DNA of 64,000 nucleotides from Variovorax sp. IB41. Its GTDB lineage: Bacteria > Pseudomonadota > Gammaproteobacteria > Burkholderiales > Burkholderiaceae_C. The position numbers and the translations under genes are program-made. The notes under the pieces were generated by a model. It saw only the letters and a program-made list of their open reading frames with translations. It had not been told where the DNA came from and made no database searches. Positions 27,372 through 36,907 of this stretch are shown piece after piece (the stretch's first letter is position 1; each line of letters begins with the position of its first letter). The stretch lies in assembly GCF_016405905.1 (NCBI RefSeq), contig NZ_JAEFCB010000015.1, positions 97,330 through 161,329 of the forward strand. The letters are read 5' to 3'.

Positions 27372-27953
27372 ATGCCTTTCACCGCGATGAAAACCTGTCT
27401 GATTGTGATCGACGCCCAGGAATCGTTCCGCCAGCGCGCCTACTGGAACGAAGGCGTTGCGGCGCCCTATTTCGCCGCCCAGAACGCGCTCGTCGAAGGC
27501 GCGGGCGCGGCCGGCCTGCCGATCGTGCGCATCTTCCACGTCGACGAACCCAGCGATTCGAGCAACCCGTTCGCCATGGAATCGGGCCATGTCCACCCCA
27601 TCGAGGGGCTCGCGCCCTTCAAGGCGGCGGCCACGTTCACCAAGCACCGCCACAGCGCGCTGGTCAACAGCGGCCTGGATATCTGGCTCACCGAGAACGG
27701 CGTGCGCCGGCTGATCGTGAGCGGCATCCGCACCGAGCAATGCTGCGAAACCACCACCCGCCACGCCTCCGACCTGGGCTGGGAGGTCGACTACGTGACC
27801 GACGCCACGCTGACCTTCGACATGGTGCAGCCCGACGGCCGGCCGCTGCTGGCGGCCGACATCAAGTCGCGCACCGCCGCCGTGCTGGCCGGGCGCTTCG
27901 CGACGATCTGCAGCGTGGCGCAGGCGCTGGAACGCGCGGGCGCGGCGGCATGA
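27372..27953 (+). CDS. Isochorismatase-family cysteine hydrolase
   Basis: 193-aa cysteine hydrolase. The likely triad is Asp in VIDAQESF (near residue 13), Lys in FTKHRHSAL (near 94) and Cys in SGIRTEQCCETTTRHA (near 126). Family reactions include hydrolysis of isochorismate, nicotinamide or carbamoylated amines; here the substrate cannot be read. An in-frame ATG at 27387 is an alternative start. Its stop overlaps the next gene (ATGA), placing it first in a coupled operon with a PfpI-like protein and a GlxA-type regulator. Confidence 0.85.
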   Translation: MPFTAMKTCLIVIDAQESFRQRAYWNEGVAAPYFAAQNALVEGAGAAGLPIVRIFHVDEPSDSSNPFAMESGHVHPIEGLAPFKAAATFTKHRHSALVNSGLDIWLTENGVRRLIVSGIRTEQCCETTTRHASDLGWEVDYVTDATLTFDMVQPDGRPLLAADIKSRTAAVLAGRFATICSVAQALERAGAAA

Positions 27954-28579
27954 CCGCTTTGCGCGTGCTGATCCTGGCCTACGACGGCGTCGAGGCGCTG
28001 GATTTCGCCGGCCCCTTCGAGGTGTTCACCACGGCGAGCCGGGTCAGCCAGCGCATGCAGCCGGGCACGGCGGCGCCGTTCGACGTCGCTTCGGTCGCGC
28101 TCGCGCCGAGCGGCCAGCCCGTGCAGGCGCGCGCCGGCCTGCAACTGCTCGCCGACCGCACCATCGCAAGCGACCCGGCCGCCGACGTGCTGATCGTCCC
28201 CGGCGGCGTGGTCGATGCGCCGATGGCGAGCCGCGAAACCCTGCGCTGGATCGCCGATTGCGCGACCGGCGCGCAGCTCGTCGCGTCGGTCTGCACCGGT
28301 GTCTTCCTGCTCGCGAAGAGCGGCGTGGTCACGCGCGAGGCCGTCACGACGCACTGGGAAGACATCGCCGACCTGCGCGCGCAGTTCCCGAAACTGGACG
28401 TGCGCGACGACGTGCGCTGGGTCGACACCGGCCGCATCGTGAGTTCCGCCGGCATCAGCGCGGGCATCGACATGAGCCTGCACCTCGTGGAGCGCCTGGC
28501 CGGACGCGCGCTGGCGGAACGCACCGCACGCCAGATGGACTACGCATGGACCCACAACACCAGCCACCCATCCGCGTAG
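27950..28579 (+). CDS. DJ-1/PfpI-family protein
   Basis: 209-aa DJ-1/PfpI-fold protein. The opening VLILAYDGVEALDFAGPFEVF and the nucleophile elbow ASVCTGVFLLAKSG (Cys near residue 118) are followed by TTHWEDIADL. It resembles the GATase-1-like domain of GlxA-type regulators but without a DNA-binding part. Related stand-alone proteins include isonitrile hydratases. The start overlaps the isochorismatase stop by 4 bp, and its last 34 bp overlap the next gene in another frame. Confidence 0.83.
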   Translation: MTALRVLILAYDGVEALDFAGPFEVFTTASRVSQRMQPGTAAPFDVASVALAPSGQPVQARAGLQLLADRTIASDPAADVLIVPGGVVDAPMASRETLRWIADCATGAQLVASVCTGVFLLAKSGVVTREAVTTHWEDIADLRAQFPKLDVRDDVRWVDTGRIVSSAGISAGIDMSLHLVERLAGRALAERTARQMDYAWTHNTSHPSA

Positions 28580-29544
28580 TCTTCGTGCTGCTCCCCGGCA
28601 GCCTCGTGCTCGACTGGGCCGGGCCGGCCGAGGCGCTGCGCATCGCGAACCAGCGGCTGGTGGCGTCGGGCCAGCCCGAGCGTTTCGCGATCGAATTCGC
28701 GAGCCCGCGGCCGACGTCCATCGCCTCGGTCGGCGTCGCGCTCGCGGGGCTCTCCCCCCTGCCCACGCAGTGGCACGGGCCGGCCTGGGTGGTGCTGGTC
28801 GGCCTGCCCGGCGACACCATCGCCATCGACAACCCCGAGACGCAGGACCTGCTGCACTGGCTGCGCGGCCAGCGCTTCGAGCGCGGCCGCGTCGAGTTGG
28901 TCACGGTCTGTGCGGGCGCCGTGCTGGCGGCGCACGCCGGCGCGCTCGCGGGACGGCGCGCCACCACGCACCACCACCACCTGGACGAACTGCGCGCGGT
29001 GGAGCCGCGCTGCGACGTGGTGAACAACCGCGTGTTCGTGATCGATCCGCCGCTCTACAGCAGCGCGGGCGTCACGACCGGCGTGGACCTCGTGCTGCAC
29101 CGCATCGCCGAGACCTGCGGCGAAGCGCTCGCCGCCCAGGTGGCGCAGACGATGGTGGTGGCGCTGCGGCGCGGCCCCCACGACCCGGAGCTCTCGCCCT
29201 TTCTCGCCTACCGCAACCACCTGCATGCCGCGCTGCACCGCGTGCAGGACGCGGTCAGCGAACAGCCGCAGGCCGACTGGAGCGTGCCGCGCATGGCCCA
29301 GGTCGCCCACACCTCGGCGCGGCACCTCACGCGGCTCTTCGTGGAGCATGCGGGCGTGGCGCCGCTGGCGTATCTGCGGCGGCTGCGGCTCGCGGCGGCG
29401 CAGCTGGCGCTCTCGTCGGGCGCGAGCGTCACACGGGCGGCGGAGCTCTCGGGCTTCGGCTCCGACACGCAGCTGCGCCGGGCGTGGCACCAGTTCGGGT
29501 TGCCCGGTTCGCCGTCGGAAGCGAACACCGCACTGAAGACTTAG
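28546..29544 (+). CDS. GlxA-type transcriptional regulator (DJ-1 domain plus AraC helix-turn-helix)
   Basis: 332 aa. The N-terminal DJ-1/PfpI-like ligand domain has VTVCAGAVLAAHAGALAGRR (Cys near residue 123). The C-terminal AraC-type double helix-turn-helix (near residues 235-320) includes WSVPRMAQVAHTSARHLTRL and SVTRAAELSGFGSDTQLRRA. It probably controls its own operon, since the isochorismatase and PfpI genes are immediately upstream with overlaps. Its start lies inside the PfpI gene (34-bp overlap). The 3' end overlaps the convergent sigma-factor stop by 4 bp. Confidence 0.87.
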   Translation: MDPQHQPPIRVVFVLLPGSLVLDWAGPAEALRIANQRLVASGQPERFAIEFASPRPTSIASVGVALAGLSPLPTQWHGPAWVVLVGLPGDTIAIDNPETQDLLHWLRGQRFERGRVELVTVCAGAVLAAHAGALAGRRATTHHHHLDELRAVEPRCDVVNNRVFVIDPPLYSSAGVTTGVDLVLHRIAETCGEALAAQVAQTMVVALRRGPHDPELSPFLAYRNHLHAALHRVQDAVSEQPQADWSVPRMAQVAHTSARHLTRLFVEHAGVAPLAYLRRLRLAAAQLALSSGASVTRAAELSGFGSDTQLRRAWHQFGLPGSPSEANTALKT

Positions 29545-30821
29545 GCCGTGCAGGCCCGTGCGCGCGCCCGCAGCAACGCCTGCTCGCGCGTGTTGCGCGT
29601 GAGCGCGGCGGCGCGGTCGAACTCCCTGCGGGCCTCGTCGCGGCGGCCGAGCTTGAACAGCAGGTCGCCGCGCACCGTCGGCAACAGGTGATAGCCCTTG
29701 AGCGCCGGCTCGTCCATGAGCGCATCGACCACCTCCAGCCCCGCCGCCGGCCCGAAGGCCATCGACAGCGCGACCGCGCGGTTGAGCTCGACGATGGGCG
29801 ACGGCGCGAGCTCGGCCAGCGCGTCGTAGAGCGCGGCGATGCGCGGCCAGTCGGTTTCCTCGGCGGTGCGCGCGCGGCCGTGGCACGCGGCGATGGCGGC
29901 CTGCAGCGCGTAGGGTCCGAGCACGCCGAGCGCCTCGGCACGCGCCAGGCCCGCAAGGCCACGGCGGATCAGCAGCTGGTCCCAGCGCGCGCGGTTCTGC
30001 TCGAGCAGTAGCACCGGCTCGCCCGAGGCACCGACGCGCGCGGCGGTGCGGGAGGCCTGGATTTCCATCAGCGCCACGAGGCCGTGCACTTCCGACGCAT
30101 CGGGCACGAGCCCGGCCACGATGCGGCCCAGGCGCATCGCCTCGTCGCAGAGCGCGGGGCGCATCCAGTCGTCGCCGGCGGTGGCCGCGTAGCCCTCGTT
30201 GAAGATCAGGTAGAGCACTTCCAGCACCGAGGCCAGGCGCGCTGCGAGCTCGTGCCGGCGCGGCACTTCGAAGGGCACGCGCGCTTCGAGCAGCGTGCGC
30301 TTGGCGCGCACGATGCGCTGCGCCACGGTGGCTTCGGGCACGAGGAAGGCGCGGGCGATCTCGTCGGTCGTGAGGCCACCCATCAGCCGCAGCGTGAGCG
30401 CCACGCGCGCCTCGGTCGAGAGCACCGGGTGGCAGGCGGTGAAGACGAGACGCAAGAGGTCGTCGCCGATGTCGTCGTCCAGCGCCGCATCGACCGCTTC
30501 GGCGAAATCGACCTGCGCCATCTCGTGCTGCGCGTCGAGCTCGCGGCCGATCTCGGGCGCCTTGCGCTCGGCCAGTTGGCCGTGGCGCAGGCGGTCGAGC
30601 GCGCGGTGCTTGGCCACTTGCGTGAGCCAGGCGGCGGGGTTGTCGGGCACGCCGGCGCCGGGCCATTGCTCCAGGGCGGCAACCAGCGCGTCCTGCGCCA
30701 GTTCTTCGGCCAGGCCCACGTCGCGCACCATGCGCGCGACGGTGGCGATGATCTTGGCCGATTCCATGCGCCAGACGGCGTCGATGGCGCGGTGGATGGC
30801 GGCTTGGTGGCCGGCGCTCAC
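29541..30821 (-). CDS. ECF42-type RNA polymerase sigma factor with C-terminal extension
   Basis: 426-aa extracytoplasmic-function sigma factor. Sigma region 2 covers about residues 8-80 (VGLAEELAQDALVAALEQWP). Region 4 covers about residues 115-180 (TTDEIARAFLVPEATVAQRI). A roughly 230-residue C-terminal helical extension (IFNEGYAATAGDDWMRPALC and TPR-like helices) is diagnostic of the ECF42 group, in which this extension, not an anti-sigma factor, is thought to control activity. GTG at 30821 was chosen because AAAGGAGC precedes it at good spacing; the upstream ATG at 30863 has none. ECF42 genes are typically linked to DGPF/YciI genes, and two lie 1 kb away. Confidence 0.88.
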   Translation of the reverse strand: MSAGHQAAIHRAIDAVWRMESAKIIATVARMVRDVGLAEELAQDALVAALEQWPGAGVPDNPAAWLTQVAKHRALDRLRHGQLAERKAPEIGRELDAQHEMAQVDFAEAVDAALDDDIGDDLLRLVFTACHPVLSTEARVALTLRLMGGLTTDEIARAFLVPEATVAQRIVRAKRTLLEARVPFEVPRRHELAARLASVLEVLYLIFNEGYAATAGDDWMRPALCDEAMRLGRIVAGLVPDASEVHGLVALMEIQASRTAARVGASGEPVLLLEQNRARWDQLLIRRGLAGLARAEALGVLGPYALQAAIAACHGRARTAEETDWPRIAALYDALAELAPSPIVELNRAVALSMAFGPAAGLEVVDALMDEPALKGYHLLPTVRGDLLFKLGRRDEARREFDRAAALTRNTREQALLRARARACTA

Positions 30822-30856
30822 TCGACCGCTCCTTTCCCGCTCGCTAGCATGCGGCC

Positions 30857-31837
30857 ATGACACGATGTCTCCTGATCCTGTGCCTCATCGCGGGCTGCGC
30901 CCAGGCTGCCGCCGAGATCGAGGTCGAACGCAACAGCCTGGGCATGGCCTTCGTCAAGGTGCCGGCCGGCGAATTCACGATGGGGAGCGACGAGGCGCCC
31001 GAGACGCTGGCCGCTGCGTATCCCGAATTGCCGAAGGAGCGTTTCACCCAGCTGAGTGACGAGGGGCCGGCGCACCGCGTGCGCATCACGCATTCGTTCT
31101 GGATGGGCCAGCACGAGGTGACGGTCGGCCAGTTCCGCCGCTTCGTCGAGGCCTCGGGCTACGTGCCCGAATCGGTGGCCGACGGCACCGGCGGCTACGG
31201 CTGGCGCGCCGACTACGACCCCGCCACGACGAAACGCGGCGATGCCTTCGAGGGGCGCGACGTGCGCTACTCCTGGCGCAACCCGGGCTTTGCGCAGGGC
31301 GACGACCACCCGGTCGTCAACGTCACCTGGAACGACGCACAGGCGCTGGCCGCGTGGCTGAGCAAATCCGAGGGCCAGCGCTACCGGCTGCCGACCGAGG
31401 CCGAGTGGGAATACGCCTGCCGCGCCGGCACCCGCACGCGCTACAGCGCGGCGGACGATCCGCAATCGCTGCTGCGCACGGCCAACGTGTTCGATGCGCG
31501 TACCGCAGGCTATTGGCCGCGCTGGGCGCCAATGGCGCTCAAGGGCGACGACGGCTTTGCGTTCACCGCGCCGGTCGGCAGCTTCGCGCCGAACGCCTGG
31601 GGCCTCTACGACATGCATGGCAATGCCTGGGAATGGGTGGCCGATTGGCATGGCGAGGAATACTACGCGCGCTCCCCGGTGGACGACCCGCAGGGCCCGG
31701 CCGAAGGCACGGTGCGGGTGCGCCGCGGGGGCTCCTGGCACACCTGGCCGTTCTATGCGCGCGCCGCCTACCGCAACTGGAATGCGCCGGACACGCGCTA
31801 CACGCTGGTGGGCATCCGGCTCGTGCGCGAACAATGA
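30857..31837 (+). CDS. SUMF1/formylglycine-generating-enzyme-like domain lipoprotein, lacking active-site cysteines
   Basis: 326 aa. The N-terminal signal ends in the lipobox-like IAGC (residues 13-16), so it is probably a lipoprotein. The rest is a FGE-sulfatase (SUMF1) domain: MVxVPAGEF-type start (FVKVPAGEFTMGSDE), LPTEAEWEYACRAGT near residue 180, GLYDMHGNAWEWVADW near 255 and RGGSW near 295. In true formylglycine generators the segment after RGGSW carries two cysteines; here it reads HTWPFYARAAYRN with none. Catalysis of sulfatase activation is therefore unlikely. It lies between the sigma gene and the DGPF genes, oppositely oriented. Confidence 0.8.
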   Translation: MTRCLLILCLIAGCAQAAAEIEVERNSLGMAFVKVPAGEFTMGSDEAPETLAAAYPELPKERFTQLSDEGPAHRVRITHSFWMGQHEVTVGQFRRFVEASGYVPESVADGTGGYGWRADYDPATTKRGDAFEGRDVRYSWRNPGFAQGDDHPVVNVTWNDAQALAAWLSKSEGQRYRLPTEAEWEYACRAGTRTRYSAADDPQSLLRTANVFDARTAGYWPRWAPMALKGDDGFAFTAPVGSFAPNAWGLYDMHGNAWEWVADWHGEEYYARSPVDDPQGPAEGTVRVRRGGSWHTWPFYARAAYRNWNAPDTRYTLVGIRLVREQ

Positions 31838-31846
31838 ATCAGGCTG

Positions 31847-32263
31847 TTATTTCTTCACCGTCTGCATCGACGGGAAGCCCTCGGCCACGGCCTGCAGGTC
31901 GGGCGAGAAATCCTCCAGCTCCTGGATCTGGCGCACCTCGATGACCTCGTTCTCGCCGCCCGGGCAACGCGTGGCCCATTCGATGGCCTCGGCGCGCGAG
32001 GCGACCTCGATGACCCAGTAGCCGCCGAGCACTTCCTTGACCTCGGCGAAGGGGCCGTCGACCACCTTTGCCTTCTTTCCCGGAAAGCTCACGCGCGCGC
32101 CCATCGAGGGCGGGTGCAGGCCGTCGCAGCTGATCAGCACGCCGGCTTTCTGCAGGGATTCGTTGTAGGCCATCATCGCGGCCATCGCCTCGCGGTCCTC
32201 GGGCATCGTGCCGGGCGCGGCCGTCTCGTAGCCGTGGGGAATCATCAGCATCATGAATCGCAT
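31847..32263 (-). CDS. YciI-family DGPF-domain protein (1)
   Basis: 138-aa YCII/DGPF protein. It begins MRFMMLMIPHGYE and carries the name-giving VVDGPFAEVKEVLGGYWV motif near residue 68. An AAGGAG ribosome site precedes it. The biochemical role is unknown; DGPF proteins are the standard genomic partners of ECF42 sigma factors. It is 28 bp downstream of a second DGPF gene with which it forms an operon, behind a promoter matching the ECF42 type. Confidence 0.88.
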   Translation of the reverse strand: MRFMMLMIPHGYETAAPGTMPEDREAMAAMMAYNESLQKAGVLISCDGLHPPSMGARVSFPGKKAKVVDGPFAEVKEVLGGYWVIEVASRAEAIEWATRCPGGENEVIEVRQIQELEDFSPDLQAVAEGFPSMQTVKK

Positions 32264-32291
32264 GGTGTTTTCTCCTTGGGATGCGGTGGGC

Positions 32292-32720
32292 TCAGCCGGC
32301 GGCGCCGGTGCGCTTGGCGGATTCGGCGCGCAGGCGGTCTTCCTGGGCGAGCAGTTCGGGCGTCATCGAATCGCCGAAATCGGTGGCTTCGAACACCTGG
32401 CGAATCTCGATCTCGCCTTCCTGGAAGGGGCTGCGCTTGATCCACTCGATGGCCTCTTCCTTGGACTTGACCTGCAGCAGCCAGAAGCCGGCCAGCAGCT
32501 CCTTGGTTTCGGCGAAGGGACCGTCGATGACGGTGCGCTTCAAGCCTTCGCAGCGCACGCGCGCGCCCTTGGCGCTGGGGTGCAGGCCTTCGCCCGCCAG
32601 CATCACGCCGGCCTTGACCAGCTCTTCGTTGAACTTGCCCATTTCCGTGAGAATTTCGGTGCTGGGCATCACGCCCGCTTCGGAATCCTTGTTCGCCTTG
32701 ACCAGAATCATGAATCGCAT
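32292..32720 (-). CDS. YciI-family DGPF-domain protein (2)
   Basis: 142-aa paralogue of the adjacent protein. It begins MRFMILVKANKDSEAG and has TVIDGPFAETKELLAGFWLL near residue 62. The start is fixed by a strong CAGGAG site; longer in-frame readings run through the promoter. First gene of the two-gene DGPF operon. Confidence 0.88.
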   Translation of the reverse strand: MRFMILVKANKDSEAGVMPSTEILTEMGKFNEELVKAGVMLAGEGLHPSAKGARVRCEGLKRTVIDGPFAETKELLAGFWLLQVKSKEEAIEWIKRSPFQEGEIEIRQVFEATDFGDSMTPELLAQEDRLRAESAKRTGAAG

Positions 32721-32783
32721 GTCGTTTCTCCTGAAGGTTGATGAAATCGGGAGCCGCTGAATTGGCGTGCTCCTGTACTCACG

Positions 32784-32809
32784 TCGGACGAACGGAAGCG
32801 GGATCGACA
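32784..32809 (-). promoter_or_regulatory. Candidate ECF42-dependent promoter of the DGPF operon
   Basis: On the minus strand TGTCGA (32804-32809) and CGA (32784-32786) are separated by 17 bp, about 65 bp before the first DGPF start. TGTCGA with a CGA-type -10 is the motif I recall as reported for ECF42 sigma factors. The match and its position are seen directly; recognition by the nearby sigma factor is inference. Confidence 0.6.
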
Positions 32810-32849
32810 CGTTCGCATCGGTCCAGATGTAATTTTGTGTTTCAGAAAT

Positions 32850-33290
32850 TCAGGGCAGGTAGCCGCAGAAGCGCAGCACGTGGCCATCGGGCTCGCGGAT
32901 CGCGAATTCGCGCAGGCCCCAGGGCTGGGAGATGGGCGGCTCGATCACCGTCACGCCGCGCTTCACATAGGCGGCGTGCAGGCCGTCGATGTCCTTGCCC
33001 ACGTGGATGACGATTTCGCCGCGCCAGGGCGGCGTGCCGCGCGTGTTGCATTGCCACAGGCGCAGGTAGACCGGATCGCCATGGCTGCCGTCGCCTTTTT
33101 TTACTCGCGCGTAGCTGGGCGGCTCGCCGGCGATGAAATCGAGCTCGAAGCCCAGCACGTCGCGAAACCAGCGCGCGGCCCGCGTGACGTCCGAGACCGG
33201 CAGCACCGGCTGCATGCCGTGGAACTGGTGCAGGGTGCCCAGGTCGGGCGCCGCGCCGCCAACGCCACTTACGCCGGCCTCGGCGGTCAT
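32850..33290 (-). CDS. VOC-superfamily (glyoxalase/bleomycin-resistance) protein
   Basis: 146 aa. A single vicinal-oxygen-chelate unit: GMQPVLPVSDVTRAARWFRD at the start of the fold, LGFELDF, and the end signature PWGLREFAIREPDGHVLRF with the metal-ligand Glu. The first roughly 20 residues are a low-complexity Gly/Ala extension. Members include dioxygenases, glyoxalases and resistance proteins; this one is unassigned. Its start overlaps the SirB1 gene stop by 4 bp (33287-33290). Confidence 0.82.
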   Translation of the reverse strand: MTAEAGVSGVGGAAPDLGTLHQFHGMQPVLPVSDVTRAARWFRDVLGFELDFIAGEPPSYARVKKGDGSHGDPVYLRLWQCNTRGTPPWRGEIVIHVGKDIDGLHAAYVKRGVTVIEPPISQPWGLREFAIREPDGHVLRFCGYLP

Positions 33291-34141
33291 CCGTTGGCCG
33301 TTCGGCGCAGGGCGGCCACGCGCTCGGCGATGGCGTCGATGTCCAGGGCGTCCTCGGCATTGGTCAGATAGACCTCCAGGTCGCGCACCGCCAGCGCCGT
33401 GTTGCCCTGCTCGGCGTGCGCGATGCCGCGGTCGCGGTACTCGCCCCAGGCGCTGGGCAGGAGCGCGATGAGGCGGTCCTGCACGGCGATGGCGCGCTGC
33501 CAGTCTTCCTGCGCGCGGTGCACTTCCTTCAGGTTGCGCAGCATGCGGCTGATGATCTCGCGCGAACTGGCCGGCTGCAGGTACAGGCCCAGGGGCACGT
33601 CGAAATCGCCGACCAGCCCGTTGCTGCGCTTGTAGGGCTCCAGCCGTTCGCCGAGTTCTTCGCGCGAGAGCGACTTGCCGGTGAACGGATCGATCACCAC
33701 CTGGCCCTTGGGCAGCGTGACCTTGAGCATGAAGTGCCCCGGAAAACCGATGCCGCGCGCCTGCAGCCCGAGGCCCTGCGCGAGCTCCATCCACAGCACC
33801 GCGAGCGAAATCGGGATGCCGCGGCGGGTGCGCAGCACGGCGTTCAGGTAGCTGTTGTCGGGGTCGTAGTAGTCGTTGACGTTGCCGCCGAAGTTCAGGT
33901 CGTTGAAGAAGAACTGGTTCAGCGCGCGCAGCCGGGCGAGCGGTGCGGCATCGGCCGGCAGGCGGCGCTTGAGGCGGGCCAGGATCTGGTCGACGTCGCC
34001 CAGGACCTGCTGGACGTCCAGCTCGGGGTACTCGTCCTGCGCCAGGCTGGCGGCGGCCTCGAGCAGCGGGAATTGGTCATCGCTGCGGACGAGCGATTCG
34101 AAATATTCCAGAGCGGTGGGGACCTGAAATGTGAACGTCAT
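33287..34141 (-). CDS. SirB1-family transglutaminase-like/TPR protein
   Basis: 284 aa. The N-terminal helical part is followed by the SirB1 transglutaminase-like core (FNDLNFGGNVNDYYDPDNSY, then RRGIPISLAVLWMELAQGLG and GIGFPGHFMLKV near residues 85-145). C-terminal helices include TPR-like DWQRAIAVQDRLIALLP and EYRDRGIAHAEQGNTALAVR. The molecular function is unknown in bacteria, although the family is widespread and often next to housekeeping genes. Translationally coupled to the VOC gene downstream. Confidence 0.87.
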   Translation of the reverse strand: MTFTFQVPTALEYFESLVRSDDQFPLLEAAASLAQDEYPELDVQQVLGDVDQILARLKRRLPADAAPLARLRALNQFFFNDLNFGGNVNDYYDPDNSYLNAVLRTRRGIPISLAVLWMELAQGLGLQARGIGFPGHFMLKVTLPKGQVVIDPFTGKSLSREELGERLEPYKRSNGLVGDFDVPLGLYLQPASSREIISRMLRNLKEVHRAQEDWQRAIAVQDRLIALLPSAWGEYRDRGIAHAEQGNTALAVRDLEVYLTNAEDALDIDAIAERVAALRRTANG

Positions 34142-34212
34142 GTGTCTTTGTAGAGGAGCATCCGGGGAGCGTCAAGGCGGGACACACGCGTATTGCCAAG
34201 CGGCCAAACGAC

Positions 34213-35766
<1,554 letters not shown>

Positions 35767-35808
35767 GGGGGCGAGTGTAGGGCCCCGAAAGTGCCCGAAA
35801 AGGCCCGA

Positions 35809-35838
35809 TTCGGAGGAAAAGCCGACCCGGCCTATAAT
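35809..35838 (+). promoter_or_regulatory. Promoter of rpsT
   Basis: TTCGGA (35809-35814) and a perfect TATAAT (35833-35838) lie 18 bp apart, about 45 bp before the rpsT start. The -35 and following A-run match those of the rpsP promoter. Confidence 0.7.
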
Positions 35839-35883
35839 GGAGGGCTTTGCTGCATCATCCTCAGACACCTAAGGAACTAAATC

Positions 35884-36198
35884 ATGGCATCCGCCAAGCC
35901 CAAGAAAAAGAACCCGCGCCTCGCCTCCGGCCGTAAGCGCGTCCGCCAGGACACCAAGCTCAACGCTGCGAACACCTCGCTGCGCTCCAAATACCGTACC
36001 GCGGTCAAGAACGTCGAAAAGGCTGTTCTGGCTGGCGACAAGACCAAGGCAAGCGAACTCTTCGCGAAGGCCCAGAGCATCGTCGACACCGTCGCCGACA
36101 AGGGCATCTTCCACAAGAACAAGGCCGCCCGCGACAAGAGCCGCCTGTCGGCCAAGGTCAAGGCCCTCGCCCTCGCGCCTGAAAAGGCCGCCGCCTGA
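35884..36198 (+). CDS. rpsT: 30S ribosomal protein S20
   Basis: 104-aa highly basic primary 16S rRNA-binding protein. It begins [19 protein letters not shown] and has the family helices around [20 protein letters not shown] and [21 protein letters not shown]. It is slightly longer than the E. coli protein (87 aa), as in other beta-proteobacteria. An AAGGA ribosome site lies upstream. Monocistronic, between a promoter with a perfect TATAAT and a strong terminator. Confidence 0.96.
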
Positions 36199-36269
36199 CA
36201 CCTGTCAGGCAAGCCCGGACCGGAATTCTCCAGTCCGCCGTTTGATCGGGGTGCGCTGCAGCAAAGTGT

Positions 36270-36296
36270 AAAAAACCGCCTTCGGGCGGTTTTTTC
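36270..36296 (+). terminator. Rho-independent terminator of rpsT
   Basis: A CCGCC-TTCG-GGCGG stem with a stable TTCG tetraloop is flanked by A6 and T6 (36270-36296), 72 bp after the rpsT stop. It could also serve the convergent DUF3579 gene. Confidence 0.9.
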
Positions 36297-36331
36297 ATGG
36301 GCGCTCGGTTTGTCGGGCCCGGTTTGTCGAT

Positions 36332-36736
36332 TCAGTCGGCCTTGGGCGGCTCGACGGGAATCACCGGTGCGGCGGGGTCCGAGCGCACCACTGCCGCCAC
36401 GGGCGTCTGCGCCGCCTTCGGCACGGCCGGTGCAGGTGCCGCCGGGCACACCTCGGAGACCTGCAGGTCGTTGTCCTTGGCGAAGTTCACGCAGAAGTCC
36501 CAGGCCATGGGCTCGGCATCGCGCAGGTCGCGGTTCACGATCACGCACTTGACCCCGTTGATGGTGGTCGGCTCGCACCACGGCGAATAGCTCAGGTAGC
36601 TGCCCGGAAAGGCGCCGCCGGGCCGGAAGGAGCTCATGACGCCCGCCAGCCGCTCGGCCCAGTCGCTGGGGCGGAAGGTCCGGCCATCTCGGGTGATGCC
36701 CTGGATGAAGATTTCTTTGGCAGTGGGGGAAATCAT
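36332..36736 (-). CDS. DUF3579-family protein
   Basis: 134-aa small protein. The first 90 residues (EIFIQGITRDGRTFRPSDWA near the start, then ERLAGVMSSF and VKCVIVNRDLRD) match DUF3579, common in beta-proteobacteria. The C-terminal 40 residues are Ala/Pro-rich (AAPAPAVPKAAQ) and probably disordered. The start at MISPTAKEIF is preferred to earlier in-frame codons within the argD leader. Function unknown. Divergent from argD. Confidence 0.8.
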   Translation of the reverse strand: MISPTAKEIFIQGITRDGRTFRPSDWAERLAGVMSSFRPGGAFPGSYLSYSPWCEPTTINGVKCVIVNRDLRDAEPMAWDFCVNFAKDNDLQVSEVCPAAPAPAVPKAAQTPVAAVVRSDPAAPVIPVEPPKAD

Positions 36737-36907
36737 CGTTGAGTGAGGCGACCGACGCGCGACCAAGACGGGGTGCTGCGGTGCAGCAACAGATTCTATC
36801 CGGGGCACTTTTTGCATCCTGAACGGAGGCATTGCTGTAATGCGAAATCCTCAACGAAGCCGTCAAATCGCACGCCTAGAATCCGCGTTCCCTATCTGGA
36901 GAACCCA

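Noticed and set aside
30821..30863. ATG at 30863 as the sigma-factor start
   Set aside because: It overlaps the divergent lipoprotein start and lacks a ribosome site, whereas the GTG at 30821 has a strong AAAGGAGC site.
30857..31837. A true formylglycine-generating enzyme activating sulfatases
   Set aside because: The active-site cysteines after RGGSW are missing and no sulfatase gene is nearby.
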